Assembly: GCA_013314865.1 (NCBI GenBank)
Contig: JABUEV010000050.1
Location: 1 to 10,432 of the forward strand
DNA from: Bacteroidales bacterium
Lineage (GTDB): Bacteria; Bacteroidota; Bacteroidia; Bacteroidales; VadinHA17
Reading direction: 5' to 3'
DNA: 10,432 nt
The notes below the pieces were generated by a model. It searched no databases. It was not told the DNA's origin and worked only from the letters and a program-made list of their open reading frames with translations. Position numbers and translations under genes: made by a program. Positions 1 through 6,930 of this stretch are shown piece after piece (position 1 is the first letter of the stretch; each line of letters begins with the position of its first letter).

Positions 1-2
1 GT

Positions 3-275
3 AATATCCTTCTCAATAACATAATTTTTACTTTCCTGGCAGGGTTTCTGTGGTTTCTTCAGTTTCATTTCTTCGGTATGGGATCAAGCAAACTGCCGGC
101 AGGGATGGCTGTATTCGGGTGGAGTATCCTTATGGCACTGAATATCGCTATAAGCAATATCTGGGGTATCATTCTGAAAGAATGGAAGGGTGTTAGCAAT
201 AAAACAATGATAGTTCTTGTAGCTGGAATAATAGTACTGATTCTTTCAACGTTTATTGTCAAACTCGGTCAGTAA
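3..275 (+). CDS. rhaT: L-rhamnose/H+ symporter RhaT, C-terminal fragment
   Basis: The open frame enters from the left edge and ends at TAA 273-275, giving about 90 residues of the C-terminus. RhaT is an inner-membrane sugar-proton symporter of the drug/metabolite transporter superfamily, about 340 residues long in E. coli, so roughly the last quarter is present. Visible features are a hydrophobic segment with an FLAGFLWFLQFHFFGMG core, which corresponds to the FLAG..WYLQFFFYGMG segment I recall from E. coli RhaT. Then comes a short SKLPAG loop, a second helix with SILMALNIAISNIWG, a cytoplasmic KEWKGVSNKT loop and a last helix ending in FIVKLGQ. An internal ATG at 78 is only a methionine inside the frame and not a start. 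The rhamnose mutarotase remnant follows 6 bp downstream, and the isomerase and kinase come after it, which supports the sugar specificity. The identification is confident even though the gene is cut by the window edge. Confidence 0.9.
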   Translation, partial: NILLNNIIFTFLAGFLWFLQFHFFGMGSSKLPAGMAVFGWSILMALNIAISNIWGIILKEWKGVSNKTMIVLVAGIIVLILSTFIVKLGQ

Positions 276-281
276 AATAAT

Positions 282-596
282 ATGAAAAGATTTGGGTTCA
301 AGATGAAATTACGGCCTGGATTCAGAGAAGAATACATAAAAAGACACAATGAAATTTGGCCTGAACTGGCTGAACTTCTCAGGGCCGAAGGTATCTGTAA
401 CTATTCCATCTTCCTTGATGAGGAAACAAATACTCTATTCGCCTACTAGGAACAAAAAGGTGAAAGTTCATCACAGGATCTCGGGACAAATGAAATAGTA
501 AAAAAATGGTGGAGATACATGGCGGATATAATGGAAACTAATCCCGATTATTCACCTGTCACAATACCATTGGAACAGGTTTTTTTCATGGAATAA
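282..596 (+). pseudogene. rhaM: L-rhamnose mutarotase, interrupted by an in-frame TAG
   Basis: Reading from ATG 282 to TAA 594-596 gives 105 codons before the stop if one TAG at 447-449 (codon 56) is read through, or 104 sense codons plus the TAG. This matches the usual length of about 104 residues for RhaM, the small dimeric ferredoxin-like enzyme that interconverts alpha and beta L-rhamnose. Family residues are all in place: the [14 protein letters not shown] segment with His22, the NYSIFLDEE strand, LFAY just before the stop, and WWRYMAD with the Trp pair at codons 76-77. The last segment is PDYSPV...VFFME. No frameshift or other stop occurs on either side. Related Bacteroidota proteins, as I recall them, carry Gln after LFAY, so a single CAG-to-TAG transition explains the break. 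The truncated 55-residue product would lack the Trp pair and should be inactive. A base-calling error, or a recent null mutation, are both possible. Confidence 0.88.
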
Positions 597-723
597 GAGG
601 CTGTTAGATCAATAAAATGTGTCAAATGACCCCACATCTGTACCATGGGAAATTAAACCAGACGATACACCTGTGTAACAGTCTCATTGTAAAGTAGAAG
701 AACATTAAAAAAATAAACAACTG
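597..723 (+). other. Intergenic region between rhaM remnant and rhaA
   Basis: This 127-bp spacer is longer than the neighbouring gaps and has no credible reading frame. It contains a short palindrome ACAC-CT-GTGT near 670-679 and ends in an A-rich leader (AAAAAAATAAACAA) just before the rhaA start, typical of Bacteroidota translation starts that lack a Shine-Dalgarno. I cannot point to a convincing promoter or terminator. Confidence 0.5.
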
Positions 724-1989
724 ATGAAAAAAGAAATTATTAAGAAAGCATATCAGATAGCAAAAGATCAGTATGCTTCATTTGGTGTTGATACTGAAAA
801 GGCACTTTCCGAAATGAACAACCTTGTCATAAGTCTTCATTGCTGGCAGACAGATGACGTAGGTGGATTTGAGCGGGAGGGTGCCGAACTTGGTGGCGGA
901 GGCATTCAGGCAACTGGCAATTTCCCTGGAAAAGCAAGAACGATAGCTCAGATGAGAGATGACCTCGACAAAGTGATGTCTCTTCTTCCGGGAAAGCAGA
1001 GGCTAAATCTTCATGCCATCTACGGGGAGTTTGGAGGAGAAAAAATTGATCGCGACCAGATAGAACTAAAGCACTTTCAGGGGTGGATCGACTGGGCCAA
1101 AAAAAGAAATATCGGACTCGACTTTAACTGCACCTGTTTCTCACATCCATATGCTGATGACGGCTTTACACTTTCAAGCAAGAATTCCAAAATAAGAAAA
1201 TTCTGGATTGAACATACAAAGAGATGCCGCGCCATTGCAGCAGAAATGGGGAAACAGCTCGGGACTCCATCGGTGCATAATATTTGGATTCCTGACGGCT
1301 CAAAAGATACTCCGGTTGACAGATATACACACAGGAAAATACTTAAGAAATCACTGGATGAGATTTTTTCAGTCAAATATCCGAAAAAATACCTGAAGGA
1401 TTCAGTTGAGAGCAAGCTTTTTGGCATTGGATCTGAATCAATGGTTGTCGGATCTCATGATTTTTACATCGGCTATGCTGTCAGCAACAATACAATGATA
1501 ACACTGGATAACGGCCATTTCCATCCCACTGAACAGGTTGGTGATAAAATTTCATCCATCCTGCTTTATGTTGATGAACTGCTTCTTCACCTTACAAGAG
1601 GCGTGAGGTGGGACAGCGACCATGTTGTCACATTCAATGATGAACTGACGCTTATTGCTCAGGAAATAGTCAGGGCAAAGGCGCTTAACAGAGTTAATGT
1701 TGGTCTTGATTTCTTTGATGCAAGTCTCAACAGGATAGAAGCTTATGTAACAGGCACCCGTGCAGCACAGCTGGCTTTTCTTTATGCTCTGCTTGAACCA
1801 TACGAAATGCTGCTGAAATATGAGGAGCAGGGCAAAAACTTTGAAAGATTGTCTCTTATGGAATTGATGAAAACGAAGCCTTTTGGCGCTGTCTGGGATT
1901 ATTACTGCATGATGTCTGATGTACCTGTGGGAGAAGAATATATTGAGGAAATTGGAAAATATGAAAAGGAGGTCCTCTTTAAAAGATAA
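724..1989 (+). CDS. rhaA: L-rhamnose isomerase
   Basis: This cytoplasmic metal-dependent TIM-barrel enzyme converts L-rhamnose to L-rhamnulose, the second step of the pathway after mutarotation. The product is 421 residues, against 419 for E. coli RhaA, and is collinear with it. Family landmarks are WQTDDVGGFE (41-50), GGIQATGNFPGKAR (59-72), RLNLHAIYGE (93-102) and GLDFNCTCFSHP (131-142). Further on are LGTPSVHNIWIPDG (179-192), VESKLFGIGSES (228-239), LDNGHFHPTE (261-270) and RWDSDHVV (295-302). The known Mn-binding residues of E. coli RhaA (His262, Asp294, Asp296) correspond to His265, Asp297 and Asp299 here, so the enzyme looks active. The start at 724 gives the family-length N-terminus and follows an A-rich leader. 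The kinase begins 68 bp downstream. This is the long RhaA type rather than the Pseudomonas RhaI type. Confidence 0.97.
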   Translation: MKKEIIKKAYQIAKDQYASFGVDTEKALSEMNNLVISLHCWQTDDVGGFEREGAELGGGGIQATGNFPGKARTIAQMRDDLDKVMSLLPGKQRLNLHAIYGEFGGEKIDRDQIELKHFQGWIDWAKKRNIGLDFNCTCFSHPYADDGFTLSSKNSKIRKFWIEHTKRCRAIAAEMGKQLGTPSVHNIWIPDGSKDTPVDRYTHRKILKKSLDEIFSVKYPKKYLKDSVESKLFGIGSESMVVGSHDFYIGYAVSNNTMITLDNGHFHPTEQVGDKISSILLYVDELLLHLTRGVRWDSDHVVTFNDELTLIAQEIVRAKALNRVNVGLDFFDASLNRIEAYVTGTRAAQLAFLYALLEPYEMLLKYEEQGKNFERLSLMELMKTKPFGAVWDYYCMMSDVPVGEEYIEEIGKYEKEVLFKR

Positions 1990-2032
1990 GACTTTATTAT
2001 TTTGCAAATTTAATACTTCAATATTAAGCAGT

Positions 2033-2050
2033 AATTTGAAAAGTCAAATT
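2033..2050 (+). repeat. Short inverted repeat just upstream of the kinase start
   Basis: AATTTGA at 2033-2039 and TCAAATT at 2044-2050 form a perfect 7-bp stem around a 4-base AAAG loop. It lies in the 68-bp gap between rhaA and the kinase and ends 7 bp before the kinase ATG. It could fold over the ribosome landing region, or be a small operator. It is AT-rich with no following T-run, so it is not a good intrinsic terminator and may be chance. Confidence 0.35.
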
Positions 2051-2057
2051 TAAAGTA

Positions 2058-3431
2058 ATGAAAGAGAAAGCTATAGCCATTTTTGACGTTGGTAAAACAA
2101 ATAAAAAGCTGGTTATATTCGATTACAGACTCAACCTTCTGCATGAGGAAGAAAAAAGATTTACAGAGGAGACAGACGATGATGGATTTGAGTGCGACAA
2201 TATAAACGCAATTGAAAAATGGATCAAGGAATCTGTTAAGAACCTCGTAAGGTCATCAAAATTTGATATTACAGCAATAAATTTCGCCACTTATGGAGCC
2301 ACGCTTGCCTATCTTGATGAATACGGGAAGCGTCTTACTCCTGTATATAATTATCTCAAACCCATAGATGAGAGGATACCTGAGAAACTGTACAGAAGGT
2401 ATGGCGGACAGGACGAGTTCTGCAGGCGTACAGCATCACCTGCTCTTGGAATGCTGAATTCAGGCATTCAGATTCTATGGCTTAAAACTGTTAAACCTGA
2501 AGTATTTTCCAGGGTGCGGCATATACTTCATTTTCCTCAATACCTGGCAAACCTGATTACAGGGAAAATATGTTCAGAACATACATCAATCGGCTGTCAT
2601 ACTGCACTATGGGATTTTGATAACATGAAATATCACACATGGCTTGACGATGCAGGAATAACACTGCCAGACCCGATACCGGTTGGCTCTTTAAGCGAAG
2701 TGATAATTGAGGGCAAAAGATTAATGGCAGGAATAGGGATACACGACAGTTCTGCCTCGTTAGCACCATACCTGGCTGCAAGCAGGGGTAAATTTATTCT
2801 TTTGTCCACCGGAACATGGTGCATAAACATGAATCCGTTCAATTATGAAAAACTGACCGCTGACCAGCTCGACAGGGATTGCCTCTGCTATCTTAGTGTA
2901 AACAGACAGCCTGTAAAATCTTCAAGGATCTTCCTGGGCTACATGCATGAGACTGCAGTCAGCATGCTAAACAACCATTTCAGAACAACTGATGATTTTT
3001 ATAAGGGAGTCAAATATGACGGCGAACTCGTAAAGATTTTAAGAACTAAATATGCCGGTGACAAACGAGCTTTTTTTGACAGCGGACCCGGGTCAAGGGA
3101 ATTCAAGGAAAGAATTGACCTCTATGATTTTAAGTCGTACGATGAAGCCTATCACCAGCTAATGATAGAGCTGTGTGACCTGACCTGTGAATCAATAAAG
3201 CTGATCATACCTGAGAATGACGAAACAGAAAATATTTACATTACAGGCGGTTTTTCAAAAAATGAAATTTTCGTCAAACTTCTTGCTCAGGCTTTCCCTT
3301 CAAAAAGTGTATTTACTTCAGTTATAAACAATTCAACAGCTCTGGGCGCTGCTTTGACTATTCTTCCATCACTGGAAGCAAAATTGCCCGAACTGAACCT
3401 GGGGCTTACAGAATGTAAACTTACTGTTTGA
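2058..3431 (+). CDS. rhaB: FGGY-family carbohydrate kinase, probable L-rhamnulokinase
   Basis: This is a 457-residue sugar kinase of the FGGY (actin/hexokinase-fold) family, predicted to phosphorylate L-rhamnulose at O-1 with ATP in the cytoplasm. The first phosphate loop is FDVGKTNKK (9-17), in place of the more usual D.GTT..K form. The second-domain motif GIHDSSAS (227-234) puts the expected catalytic base at Asp230, matching Asp237 of E. coli RhaB (..HDTASA). LLSTGTWCIN (248-257), ITGGFSKN (395-402) and STALGAAL (426-433) supply the phosphate-2, adenosine and closing motifs. HFPQYLANLITGK (158-170) is a typical kinase helix. The substrate comes mainly from context, since it follows rhamnose transporter, mutarotase and isomerase genes. 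The sequence is a divergent Bacteroidota-style FGGY branch, somewhat shorter than E. coli RhaB (489), so a related ketose such as fuculose cannot be excluded. It is the last gene of the visible rhamnose run. Confidence 0.78.
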   Translation: MKEKAIAIFDVGKTNKKLVIFDYRLNLLHEEEKRFTEETDDDGFECDNINAIEKWIKESVKNLVRSSKFDITAINFATYGATLAYLDEYGKRLTPVYNYLKPIDERIPEKLYRRYGGQDEFCRRTASPALGMLNSGIQILWLKTVKPEVFSRVRHILHFPQYLANLITGKICSEHTSIGCHTALWDFDNMKYHTWLDDAGITLPDPIPVGSLSEVIIEGKRLMAGIGIHDSSASLAPYLAASRGKFILLSTGTWCINMNPFNYEKLTADQLDRDCLCYLSVNRQPVKSSRIFLGYMHETAVSMLNNHFRTTDDFYKGVKYDGELVKILRTKYAGDKRAFFDSGPGSREFKERIDLYDFKSYDEAYHQLMIELCDLTCESIKLIIPENDETENIYITGGFSKNEIFVKLLAQAFPSKSVFTSVINNSTALGAALTILPSLEAKLPELNLGLTECKLTV

Positions 3432-3497
3432 TGCAAAGATTTAGCAAGTTGAACAATCCTCCTGGCATCGCAATTTAAATTCTTTAAAACTAAGACT

Positions 3498-3905
3498 ATG
3501 AAAATATTTAAAACAGCAATTCTGGCATTTCTTATGTCTGCAATTGCTTTTCCGCTTTTTAGTCAGAAGCCGGAAAAAAAGCCAAAGGTTAATAGCCTTG
3601 TTGTCTATGAAGAGAAATTCGACGCTCTTGTTTCAAAGAAACTGAAGGAATCGGAAGTAGTTTATGATGAACGGGGAAATATTCTTGAAGAAATAACGTA
3701 TAAACAGGGTAAGGTAAATAAACATTTTCGGTATCAGTACGACAGCAATGACAATAAGATTAAGGAAGAAAAACTTGATCCCTCAGGAAAAGTCATTGAA
3801 ACTTCGGAATACAAGATCGAAAATGGTTTAAGAGTGGAAAAAGTAGTCTATGATCAGAATAAAAAGATGAAATCCAGAAAAACCTACCAGTATACATTTT
3901 TCTGA
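3498..3905 (+). CDS. Small exported protein with YD-like repeats
   Basis: This 135-residue protein starts with a clear signal peptide: a Lys-containing n-region (MKIFK), a hydrophobic core at about 6-20 and a likely cleavage near FS-Q at 22-23. The mature part is highly charged and made of short strand-turn-strand units of roughly 20 residues. Examples are VVYDERGNILEEITY (54-68), YQYDSNDNKIKEEKLD (79-94), GKVIETSEYKIENG (97-110) and VVYDQNKKMKSRKTYQY (116-132). This resembles YD/RHS-type or YwqK-like beta repeats found in secreted proteins. No catalytic motif is visible and no function can be assigned. It ends only 7 bp before the VTC-domain gene, so it probably heads the same transcript, and could be its periplasmic or surface component. 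The 66-bp gap upstream separates it from the kinase and may hold the promoter of this second operon, though no clear motif is seen. Confidence 0.7.
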   Translation: MKIFKTAILAFLMSAIAFPLFSQKPEKKPKVNSLVVYEEKFDALVSKKLKESEVVYDERGNILEEITYKQGKVNKHFRYQYDSNDNKIKEEKLDPSGKVIETSEYKIENGLRVEKVVYDQNKKMKSRKTYQYTFF

Positions 3906-3912
3906 TTCTAGC

Positions 3913-4698
3913 ATGAATTCTGTTACAGACACAGTTAAGGAAATATTGGGGACTTTTCAGCCTGTTCATCTTGAAGAGATGGTCTCTATAAGCTTTATGG
4001 ACAGAGTCGATACAAAATATATTTTACCCGTCAACCTTGTTCCCGATTTACTGCATGAAATGAGCGTTAACTACAAGGTTCTTGAGATAGATGGAAATCG
4101 GTTAATGAATTATACCACCATTTATTACGATACTGATGATTTTCTTTTTTTTAACCAGCATGTAACGGGAAAACCAGATCGATTGAAGATCAGATACAGG
4201 AAATACGAATCGACAGGCACAATTTTCCTTGAAGTGAAGAAGAAAAGAAAGAACCGGACAATAAAACGGAGAATCGAAAACAATCCCGACAGTAATGGTT
4301 TTGATGAACATGCAATTGAATTTATCAGAAAACATTTTCCTCTTGATTTTCTGAATTTAAGAAAAGTACTTTCAGGCAGTTTTTCAAGGATCACTTTGGC
4401 AAACCTCAGTAATGCCGAAAGGATTACAATGGATTTGTCATTAACTTATTCCGGTAATTCAGATGCAAAAGTTGAATTTCCCTGGCTGGCTGTAGTTGAA
4501 TGGAAAAGAGATTGCCATAAAAACGGATCTCTTTTCCCTGAATTTGTAAGAAAATTATCTCTCCATCCGACAGCTTTCAGTAAATATTGTATCGGAATAG
4601 CCTCTCTTTATGAAGTGCCTAAGAAAAACCTGCTGAAGCCCAATTTTTTACAGCTAAAAAAAATCGAAGATGAATATTCAGTTTCTGTTCATGCGTGA
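3913..4698 (+). CDS. VTC-domain polyphosphate polymerase-like protein
   Basis: This is a 261-residue soluble protein of the VTC/CYTH tunnel family. In yeast Vtc4 the same fold makes polyphosphate from ATP, and bacterial members are annotated as polyphosphate polymerase domain proteins. The expected tunnel residues are present in order: RVDTKY (31-36), YYDTDD (71-76) and H..GKPDRLKIRYRKY (83-98). Then FLEVKKKRKNRTIKRR (105-120) supplies the basic phosphate-binding strands, followed by RITMD (170-174), VVEWKRD (194-200, Glu196 for metal and Lys198) and FSKY (222-225). No signal peptide or membrane helix is seen, so it should sit in the cytoplasm and would need a partner to reach the membrane. 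The next gene, a DUF4956 membrane protein, overlaps its 3' end by 29 bp and is a common neighbour of such genes. The fold is confident. Activity, and whether the substrate is ATP or another phosphate compound, is inferred. Confidence 0.87.
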   Translation: MNSVTDTVKEILGTFQPVHLEEMVSISFMDRVDTKYILPVNLVPDLLHEMSVNYKVLEIDGNRLMNYTTIYYDTDDFLFFNQHVTGKPDRLKIRYRKYESTGTIFLEVKKKRKNRTIKRRIENNPDSNGFDEHAIEFIRKHFPLDFLNLRKVLSGSFSRITLANLSNAERITMDLSLTYSGNSDAKVEFPWLAVVEWKRDCHKNGSLFPEFVRKLSLHPTAFSKYCIGIASLYEVPKKNLLKPNFLQLKKIEDEYSVSVHA

Positions 4699-5362
4699 AT
4701 TATTGATTCAGTCAGCTGTAAGGATAATAGACATTCCTGAATTCCTTGAGTTTGTTTCAAGATTTATTCTCAATGTAGCTGTAATAATGATTCTTGTGAG
4801 ATGGCTTTACTACACATCATCAAAAAGGAAAGACTATCTTTTTACTTACATACTCATTTCAACAGTGGTGTTCCTTTTATGTTACCTGCTTGAGAGTGTA
4901 ACACTGCAGATAGGATTTGCATTAGGCCTGTTTGCAATTTTCGGCATAATAAGATATCGGACTGATCAGATTCCGATCAAGGAAATGACATACCTGTTTC
5001 TTGTAATAGGCATATCGGTTATTAATGCCCTTGCAAATTCCAAAACAAGTCTGGTGGAGGTTCTTTTCACTAACATTATCATTATAGCAATCACATACAG
5101 CCTCGAAAAACTTTGGCTTCTCAAACATGAATCCTCGAGGGTAATTATTTATGAAAAAATAAACCTGTTAAAACAGGGAAACTATGATGAAATTATTAAA
5201 GACCTTCAGGAAAGAACGGGAATCAAAAAAATCAACAGGGTTGAAACGGGAAAGATAGACTTCTCTAAAGACACCTGCATTCTGACAATTTATTTTGATT
5301 CCGGGAATAATGTAATAAATGTTACTGAACTTTCTGATAATGAACAGAAAAGGGATGAATAA
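4670..5362 (+). CDS. DUF4956 inner-membrane protein, copy 1
   Basis: This is a 230-residue integral membrane protein of the DUF4956 family, whose function is unknown. Hydrophobic segments lie at about 30-47, 57-76, 79-95, 106-122 and 128-146. They are followed by a soluble tail (about 150-230) of ferredoxin-like appearance, with LKHESS, YEKINLL and a TGKIDF strand. The family signature is strongly kept: KRKDYLFTYILIS (52-64), IGFALGLFAIFGIIRYRT (81-98) and IPIKEMTYLF (101-110). I chose the start at 4670, inside the end of the VTC gene, because it aligns without gaps from Met1 with the paralog at 6070, both reaching Val17-Arg18. A shorter start at 4691 would leave an 8-bp overlap (ATGCGTGA). 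The overlap suggests coupled translation with the VTC protein, and the pair often occurs together, so this may be its membrane partner. That role is inferred. Confidence 0.87.
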   Translation: MNIQFLFMRELLIQSAVRIIDIPEFLEFVSRFILNVAVIMILVRWLYYTSSKRKDYLFTYILISTVVFLLCYLLESVTLQIGFALGLFAIFGIIRYRTDQIPIKEMTYLFLVIGISVINALANSKTSLVEVLFTNIIIIAITYSLEKLWLLKHESSRVIIYEKINLLKQGNYDEIIKDLQERTGIKKINRVETGKIDFSKDTCILTIYFDSGNNVINVTELSDNEQKRDE

Positions 5363-6023
5363 GAAGCTTGGTCTGCTTTTGATAGTCTGTGGAATGCCTT
5401 TATTTGTTCTAGCCCAGAAAACCGATTTCGGAATCTGGTATCAGGCATCTGTGGAACATGAAATTATTAACAAGCTTGATATAGAATTGTCAGGATCAGT
5501 CAGAACTTTCAAAAATGCAGGTAAAATAGACAATAAATTTCTTGAGGCAGGTCTGCAGTATAAGTTCAGCAAAAACTTTACATCTTCTTTCTCGTACAGG
5601 ATTATAAGCAAGTATGAAGATGACAAGGAATATCACCTCAGACACAAATGGTTTGCAGATTTAAGAGGAATTTTGCCGGTGAATAATTTTGAATTTTCAG
5701 CCCGTTTAAGGTTCCAGGGTACAACCCGTACATACGTTGAAGATACCGATGGAAGCGGATCCAGATATTTCGGGAGGTTGAGAATCAGGGCAACGTACGA
5801 CAGTCCTTCATTTTTTATCAATCCTTACCTGTATGCCGAATCTTTTACTCCTGTCTTTTCTGAGTATGATAAAATAATCGGAGAATACTGGCTGGGGTCA
5901 GGATTTGAATTAAAAATAACCGGCAAACAGGCGTTTGAAATTGAGTATATCTTCCAGAGAGACATGCTACCGAAAGTCAGGGATCTGCATGTACTCTCGC
6001 TTAATTATAATATCAGATTCTGA
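5355..6023 (+). CDS. DUF2490 outer-membrane beta-barrel protein
   Basis: From ATG 5355 the product has 222 residues. A signal peptide, MNKKLGLLLIVCGMPLFVLAQ, ends at a Bacteroidota-style AQ site. The mature protein is an alternating beta-barrel of the DUF2490 type, beginning KTDFGIWYQASVEHEI and containing amphipathic strands such as FEFSARLRFQ and FFINPYLYAES. It ends in NYNIRF, a terminal Phe typical of barrels recognised by the Bam assembly machinery. An upstream ATG at 5319 or 5340 would put extra residues before the signal peptide. I prefer 5355, where the ATG overlaps the preceding DUF4956 stop by 8 bp (ATGAATAA) and follows AAAAGGG. Barrels of this family are structurally recognisable but without known function. 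Its position between two DUF4956 genes suggests that the system reaches the outer membrane, possibly for export or anchoring. Confidence 0.83.
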   Translation: MNKKLGLLLIVCGMPLFVLAQKTDFGIWYQASVEHEIINKLDIELSGSVRTFKNAGKIDNKFLEAGLQYKFSKNFTSSFSYRIISKYEDDKEYHLRHKWFADLRGILPVNNFEFSARLRFQGTTRTYVEDTDGSGSRYFGRLRIRATYDSPSFFINPYLYAESFTPVFSEYDKIIGEYWLGSGFELKITGKQAFEIEYIFQRDMLPKVRDLHVLSLNYNIRF

Positions 6024-6069
6024 ATGGAAAAACCTTTATCCCGGTAAAGCATGAATTTTACGGTATAAT

Positions 6070-6771
6070 ATGGAAATAAACAGTATTTATATAGCAGGCA
6101 TTTCATCTTACATTAATGTGAGAATACTGGACCTGCCAGGTTTTCTGGATCTGGTACTCAGGTTTATATTAAACCTGGGTGTCGGAATGATTCTGTTAAG
6201 ATGGCTCTATTATTCTACTGCAAAAAGGAAAGATTATCTATTTACCTATATCCTGATCTCTTCCACTGTCTTTCTCCTGTGCTACCTTCTTGAGAGTGTT
6301 AAGCTTCAAATCGGTTTTGCCCTTGGGCTTTTTGCAATTTTTGGCATCATACGTTACCGCACCAATGCCATACCTATAAAGGAGATGACATACTTGTTTA
6401 TAGTAATTGGGATTTCAGTCATCAACGCCCTCTCCGGAAAGACAATCCAGCTGGCAAACCTTCTTTTTGCCAACCAGGCAGTGATTTCAACAACCTTTCT
6501 CCTGGAAAAGGTATGGCTGCTGAAACATGAATCATCAAAAACAATTTTGTATGATAAAATAAACCTGATAAAACCTGAGAACCATAATGAACTTATTAAA
6601 GATTTAAGCTCGCGAACTGGCATCAGGAATATTAACAGGATTGAGTTGGGGAAAATTGATTTCTTCAGGGATCTGTGTGAACTTACGATTTATTATTATT
6701 CTGATTCCGGACAGATAACAGAGGGATTATCTGGTGCTGAAAATCAGATTGAAGATGATGACGATGACTGA
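6070..6771 (+). CDS. DUF4956 inner-membrane protein, copy 2
   Basis: This 233-residue paralog of the DUF4956 protein two genes upstream aligns with it gap-free over residues 1-209, with about 137 identities by hand count (66%). Within residues 51-120, the membrane core, about 63 of 70 positions match. The nucleotide sequences differ at many synonymous sites, so the duplication is old, and both copies have been kept under protein-level selection. The differences cluster at residues 121-140, a segment rich in polar and small residues that overlaps a membrane helix, and in the tail, which here ends in a run of acidic residues (EDDDDDD) that the first copy lacks. It starts 46 bp after the DUF2490 gene and closes the five-gene run. 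The two copies may form a heteromer, or serve different partners. Function is unknown. Confidence 0.88.
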   Translation: MEINSIYIAGISSYINVRILDLPGFLDLVLRFILNLGVGMILLRWLYYSTAKRKDYLFTYILISSTVFLLCYLLESVKLQIGFALGLFAIFGIIRYRTNAIPIKEMTYLFIVIGISVINALSGKTIQLANLLFANQAVISTTFLLEKVWLLKHESSKTILYDKINLIKPENHNELIKDLSSRTGIRNINRIELGKIDFFRDLCELTIYYYSDSGQITEGLSGAENQIEDDDDD

Positions 6772-6930
6772 TACCTGGTTATTGGCTGATAGTTTCCTTT
6801 AATCAATCGATTTCAGATATTTTTATCAAATTTTATTATAAACTTGCACTATCAGTATTTCTGCTGATCTGAAAAGCCCACCGAACATTAACACAGGTGA
6901 TAATTAGAAAATGAGTTAATAAATTGCAAT
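6772..6930 (+). other. Intergenic region before the beta-propeller gene
   Basis: This 159-bp AT-rich gap is the longest in the window and separates the DUF4956 run from the PQQ-like gene, so a promoter is expected here. A region near 6830-6850 (TATTATAAACTTG) vaguely resembles the Bacteroidota -7 element (TANNTTTG), with one mismatch, but I see no good -33 match. A 5-bp inverted repeat ATCAG/CTGAT around 6850-6870 is too weak to call a terminator. Confidence 0.4.

Noticed and set aside
65..262. Minus-strand frame opposite rhaT
   Set aside because: It is the mirror of a hydrophobic membrane-protein frame, which often gives a hydrophobic antisense frame. The RhaT reading fits the family.
447..449. 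TAG recoded to glutamine in this organism
   Set aside because: None of the nine gene stops visible here is TAG, which at first hints at recoding. But the other genes, several kb of coding sequence, contain no in-frame TAG where Gln would be expected, so a single nonsense mutation or base error is simpler.
1077..1427. 116-residue minus-strand open frame inside the isomerase gene
   Set aside because: It lies wholly antisense to a strongly conserved rhaA frame and resembles no protein family, so it is a shadow frame.
6830..6870. Promoter or terminator ahead of the beta-propeller gene
   Set aside because: The -7-like match has a mismatch and no paired -33 element, and the 5-bp stem has no T-run, so neither is strong enough to annotate.
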